From the NCBI GenBank assembly GCA_945889495.1, contig CAMDBU010000054.1:1-34507 (forward strand): 34,507 bases of DNA. The letters are read 5' to 3'. A program made the translations under genes and the position numbers. Shown one piece after another: positions 32,116-34,507 of the stretch (its first letter is position 1; each line of letters opens with the position of its first letter). The notes beneath the pieces were generated by a model. It searched no databases and was not told the DNA's origin. It saw nothing but the letters and a program-made list of their open reading frames with translations. The stretch is from Syntrophobacter sp. SbD2. GTDB taxonomy: Bacteria > Desulfobacterota > Binatia > UBA9968.

Positions 32116-32682
32116 ATGAAGTTATTGCGCACGGTAATTTTGCTGGTTCTAGTTTCCACGGCGATTCGGACCCCGGTCAATTCCCAGGAATCGATTCCCT
32201 ATGTGCCGAGCACCATGCCGGTGGTCGGCAAGATGTTGGAGCTGGCGTCGGTGAGCAAGGACGATCTGGTTTACGACATGGGCTGCGGCGATGGCCGGAT
32301 CTTGATCATGGCGGCGAAAAAATTCGGCGCCCGCGGCGTCGGCATCGACCTCGACCCGGTGCGCATCGCCGAGGCGAAAGAAAACGCCATCAAAGAAGGC
32401 GTCAGCCATCTGGTCGAGTTCCGCGCCGAGGATGGCACCAAGACCGACATCTCCAAGGCGACGGTGGTGACGCTCTACATGTTCAAATGGTTCAACAACG
32501 CGATCCGTCCCAAACTGCAAAAGCTCCGCCCCGGCTCCCGCGTAGTCGCCCATGATTTCGACATCGACGACTGGAAGCCGACCTCGACAGTTTACTTAGA
32601 CTCCGAGAAAAACGGCCACGAAGGCATCGAGCGGCCGCACACGCTGTATCTCTGGCTGGTGGGCGCCGAACCGAAACCGTAA
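32116..32682 (+). CDS. Exported SAM-dependent methyltransferase-like protein
   Basis: A 188-residue protein. Residues 1-24 form a signal peptide (MKLLRTVILLVLVSTAIRTP). Then comes a Rossmann methyltransferase: motif I in LVYDMGCGDGRILIMAAKKF, motif II GVGIDLDPVRIAEAKENA, and DDWKPTSTVYL at the end. The whole SAM-binding half is intact, yet it appears to be exported, which is odd as SAM is cytoplasmic. The signal could instead act as a membrane anchor, or the fold could bind another ligand. GAGGTG (32104-32109) with a 6-base spacing fixes the ATG at 32116. Proteins with this combination occur in several soil bacteria, but no substrate is known to me. Confidence 0.75.
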   Translation: MKLLRTVILLVLVSTAIRTPVNSQESIPYVPSTMPVVGKMLELASVSKDDLVYDMGCGDGRILIMAAKKFGARGVGIDLDPVRIAEAKENAIKEGVSHLVEFRAEDGTKTDISKATVVTLYMFKWFNNAIRPKLQKLRPGSRVVAHDFDIDDWKPTSTVYLDSEKNGHEGIERPHTLYLWLVGAEPKP

Positions 32683-32767
32683 CTGGCGGCAATTCGTCTC
32701 TGGCTCGCGGTGATCGGTGCTAACGGCGGCTGGCGTGGCGCCGATCGTCATCGCCGAGCCGATGGGA

Positions 32768-33898
32768 TCACCCACGCCGTGACAGGTATTTCAATATTTC
32801 ACGTTTGGCCAGCTCTAAGCTCGGCAGCGTCTTGGCGGGAAGCGCTTCGATATCGAGATGAAGCGCCAAGGCTTCGAATAATTCCATCGGCAGACCGCCG
32901 CCGATCCATAACGCGCTTGGCAGAATCATGGTGGTCTCGATGGTTTTGAGCAGCGCGTTGGGAAATTCGCCGGGCCATTTTGACGGCTCAGCCAAGGTGC
33001 TGTTTAGGACCATACCCGAGTCGTGATCGACGCACAGAAGGGTGTATGGGAAATACGGCCGCTCCGCGCCATTGACCGGCGCCGGCGAATGGAAGGCGTC
33101 GATCTCCCAAACCCCGCCGCGCTTGCGGCCACTGCTCTCGATCCGTTGCAGTCGGGTCTTATCGAGGGCGAAGACCGGCAGCGGCGCTTTGACCGGCGGC
33201 GCGGGCTGTCGCCACTCGCTGCGCCAGCTCGAATCGGTCGCGGTTTCGGTTTCGTCGGGCAGCGGCAGCGGTTTCGTCGTAGATGCTAAGTCGCCCGGCT
33301 CAGCGGTCTGACCGACTGGCCCTTGGCCGCCTGTAGCGTGGCCTGGGCTCGGCACGCGGACGAGATAATGGTTTTTCTTTGGCGCAACCAGTCCGTTGTC
33401 ATCTCCGTCCAGATGGAGGGCGACTAACCTGGCTTGGTCGAGACAGTGGGTTAAAAACTTGGCCTCGCTCTCGTTGACATGCCAGGAGCAATAGCCCGGT
33501 TGCATGCTGCGGAACTGCGGCCAAACGTTGCGGCCGATGAAATTGTAACCGAGCCTTTTGGCGATGGCGAGTTCGGACTTGTCGAGTTCACCGCGATTGC
33601 TAAACCATACGGCCAAACATTTTTGGCCGTAACGCACTTCCGCGTCGTCGGCGCGTATTTCGCCGGAGCGAATCCGGCGATAAGTTTCTAGTCCCTCGGA
33701 GCCGAGATAGACCGCCAAACCGAAGACTGTGCCCATTTCGCCGAGCACGCAGCAATAACCAATCTCGCCGTCTTCGGCGTTTTGCACGCCAAAGACATCG
33801 GTGTCGGACATCCACTCCCAGCAGGCGATATCGCGGAAGGCGATGGCCTTGTCATAAAGCGCACGCCACACAGGTAGTGGGCAGGTCGGTATCTTCAC
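32768..33898 (-). CDS. Two-domain protein of unknown function (resembles DUF7309/DUF6930)
   Basis: A 376-residue soluble protein. The N-terminal domain (about 1-170) begins WRALYDKAIAFRDIACWEWM and holds ENAEDGEIGYCCVLGEMG-like repeats of small residues. A proline- and threonine-rich linker follows (about 180-245). The C-terminal domain (about 250-370) includes LCVDHDSGMVLNSTLAEPSK and LFEALALHLDIEALPAKTLP. I recall this layout in proteins labelled DUF7309 plus DUF6930, but I cannot verify this here. No catalytic motif is seen. It faces the methyltransferase gene and is alone on its strand. Its role is unknown. Confidence 0.7.
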   Translation of the reverse strand: MKIPTCPLPVWRALYDKAIAFRDIACWEWMSDTDVFGVQNAEDGEIGYCCVLGEMGTVFGLAVYLGSEGLETYRRIRSGEIRADDAEVRYGQKCLAVWFSNRGELDKSELAIAKRLGYNFIGRNVWPQFRSMQPGYCSWHVNESEAKFLTHCLDQARLVALHLDGDDNGLVAPKKNHYLVRVPSPGHATGGQGPVGQTAEPGDLASTTKPLPLPDETETATDSSWRSEWRQPAPPVKAPLPVFALDKTRLQRIESSGRKRGGVWEIDAFHSPAPVNGAERPYFPYTLLCVDHDSGMVLNSTLAEPSKWPGEFPNALLKTIETTMILPSALWIGGGLPMELFEALALHLDIEALPAKTLPSLELAKREILKYLSRRG

Positions 33899-33980
33899 GG
33901 TCTGATTTCCCTTCGTTGGCTGTATGGTTGGAACGATGCGGGCCCGTTGTTCGGCGACTCGGTCGCCGTTGCGCCAATAG

Positions 33981-34005
33981 AAAAATTACATCGCTCGGCG
34001 CGATG
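33981..34005 (-). terminator. Intrinsic terminator of the truncated binding-protein gene
   Basis: On the minus strand CATCGC, loop GCCGA, GCGATG (34005-33989), then TAATTTTT (33988-33981), lying 26 bases after the stop codon at 34031. A second small hairpin (GGCGAC/GTCGCC) lies further on, around 33952-33966. Confidence 0.55.
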
Positions 34006-34030
34006 CAATGGCGCCCTGGGGGATTTCGAG

Positions 34031-34380
34031 TTACCAGAAAATTTCCATGTACTGTTTGTTGACCTCGTCGAATCGCGCCATCATTTTCGGGTTCACCGGA
34101 TGGAGCCGGTAGCCGGCGGTTTTTTTGCGCAGGTCGGACTCGACGTTGGGATTGGCCGGATAGCTGCCGATGACATTGGCGGTGAGTTTCTGGCCCTCCG
34201 CCGAAAGTAAAAAATCGACGAACAGCTTGGCGGCGTTGGGATGGCGCGCCTGGGCGTAGACGCCGAGCAGATGGGTGGAGGCCGGGATCGGATTACGCCC
34301 TGGCACCCATTCGATGGGCGCGCCGGCTTTCTGAATCTTGGCGAAGGTTTCCAAGTAAGTGTGTCGTAGCAACGTCAATC
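34031..34380 (-). pseudogene. 3' part of an iron-type solute-binding protein gene, cut by an IS-like end
   Basis: About 115 residues at the C-terminal end of an extracellular solute-binding protein. It reads TYLETFAKIQKAGAPIEWVP and then FVDFLLSAEGQKL, the same class as the gene at 7145-8131, which ends with AGKVFIDYVLSKEGQLL. The N-terminal two thirds are missing. Moving upstream, the protein-like frame runs to 34380 and a stop codon (TAA, 34388-34390) follows inside sequence that begins TGTCATGTTAACGG. The gene therefore appears to have been interrupted there. A TTG at 34378 can serve as a start but would make only a fragment. A terminator follows. Confidence 0.7.
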
Positions 34381-34507
34381 TGTCATGTTAACGGCAAGGC
34401 GAAAATGTCAGGTCGGTTTGTTGGTAGCAGCCTCCAAGGTAGAAATCGGACCGTAGCGGAACCCCTGCTTCTTAGCTGGCGTTCGGTATAGGCCAAGTGT
34501 GTGCGTC
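34381..34507. mobile_element. Possible terminus of an IS21-like insertion sequence
   Basis: Sequence starting exactly where the binding-protein frame ends opens with TGTCATGTTAACGG and repeats TGTCA at 34406-34410 (GCGAAAATGTCAGG). IS21-family ends begin TGT and carry repeated TGTCA-type motifs near the tip. On the minus strand a frame ending at TGA (34410-34408) stays open to the window edge and could be the end of a transposase gene, but its 32 residues are not recognised. The other end, and any target duplication, lie outside the window. Confidence 0.4.

Overview
The window is GC-rich (about 60% by eye) with densely packed genes on both strands. It looks like chromosomal DNA from an uncultivated soil or sediment bacterium of the broad deltaproteobacterial / Binatota / Rokubacteria / Tectomicrobia sort. 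This is inferred from gene style only: several orphan substrate-binding proteins, an amidohydrolase, a MoxR/von Willebrand cluster, TPR proteins and a split carboxyltransferase. No rRNA, tRNA or CRISPR array was seen, so the taxonomy is a guess.

Layout. (1) 1-2120, minus strand: a cytidylate-kinase-like/BON protein and a nucleoside deaminase. They lie behind a roughly 400-nt, hairpin-rich leader or ncRNA with its own promoter, a perfect Shine-Dalgarno with a 30-codon reading frame, and a terminator hairpin just before the deaminase. (2) 2182-8131, plus strand: a Spy/CpxP-like periplasmic protein, then two NMT1/THI5-type substrate-binding proteins, a ferritin-like di-iron protein, an amidohydrolase and an iron-type substrate-binding protein. 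No permease or ATPase is present. (3) 8179-12168: an accessory patch. A metallo-beta-lactamase-fold (MBL) gene has its last 237 bp repeated 1.4 kb downstream, and between the copies lies a DUF1016 nuclease gene broken by a stop and a frameshift. A PIN toxin pair and a second MBL paralogue follow. (4) 12236-24378, minus strand: seven genes in the order DUF4175, TPR/HExxH peptidase, MoxR ATPase, DUF58, BatA-like vWA, DUF4159, vWA/GATase-like. Most junctions are tight, and the wider gaps hold palindromic hairpins.

(5) 24524-29189, plus strand: an EutA-type ASKHA ATPase, then, behind a strong sigma-70 promoter, a one-helix membrane protein, a TPR protein, an unusual two-cluster ferredoxin and a biotin-dependent carboxyltransferase (5S/PycB/OadA type). 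(6) 29366-30657, minus strand: hisI-hisG. (7) 30905-34507: a class I aminotransferase, an exported SAM methyltransferase, a two-domain protein of unknown function, and a substrate-binding protein truncated at the window edge by what looks like an IS end.

How the parts may work together. The seven-gene cluster resembles MoxR chaperone / Bat-like cell-envelope systems: the AAA+ ATPase would remodel vWA proteins held in the membrane, and the exported TPR metallopeptidase and DUF4175 protein would be clients or partners. The orphan substrate-binding proteins with a di-iron protein and an amidohydrolase suggest uptake and oxidative or hydrolytic breakdown of a small organic compound. The EutA/ferredoxin/carboxyltransferase region suggests a carboxylation or decarboxylation enzyme with a dedicated ATPase and a membrane-linked TPR partner. 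These functional links are inferences.
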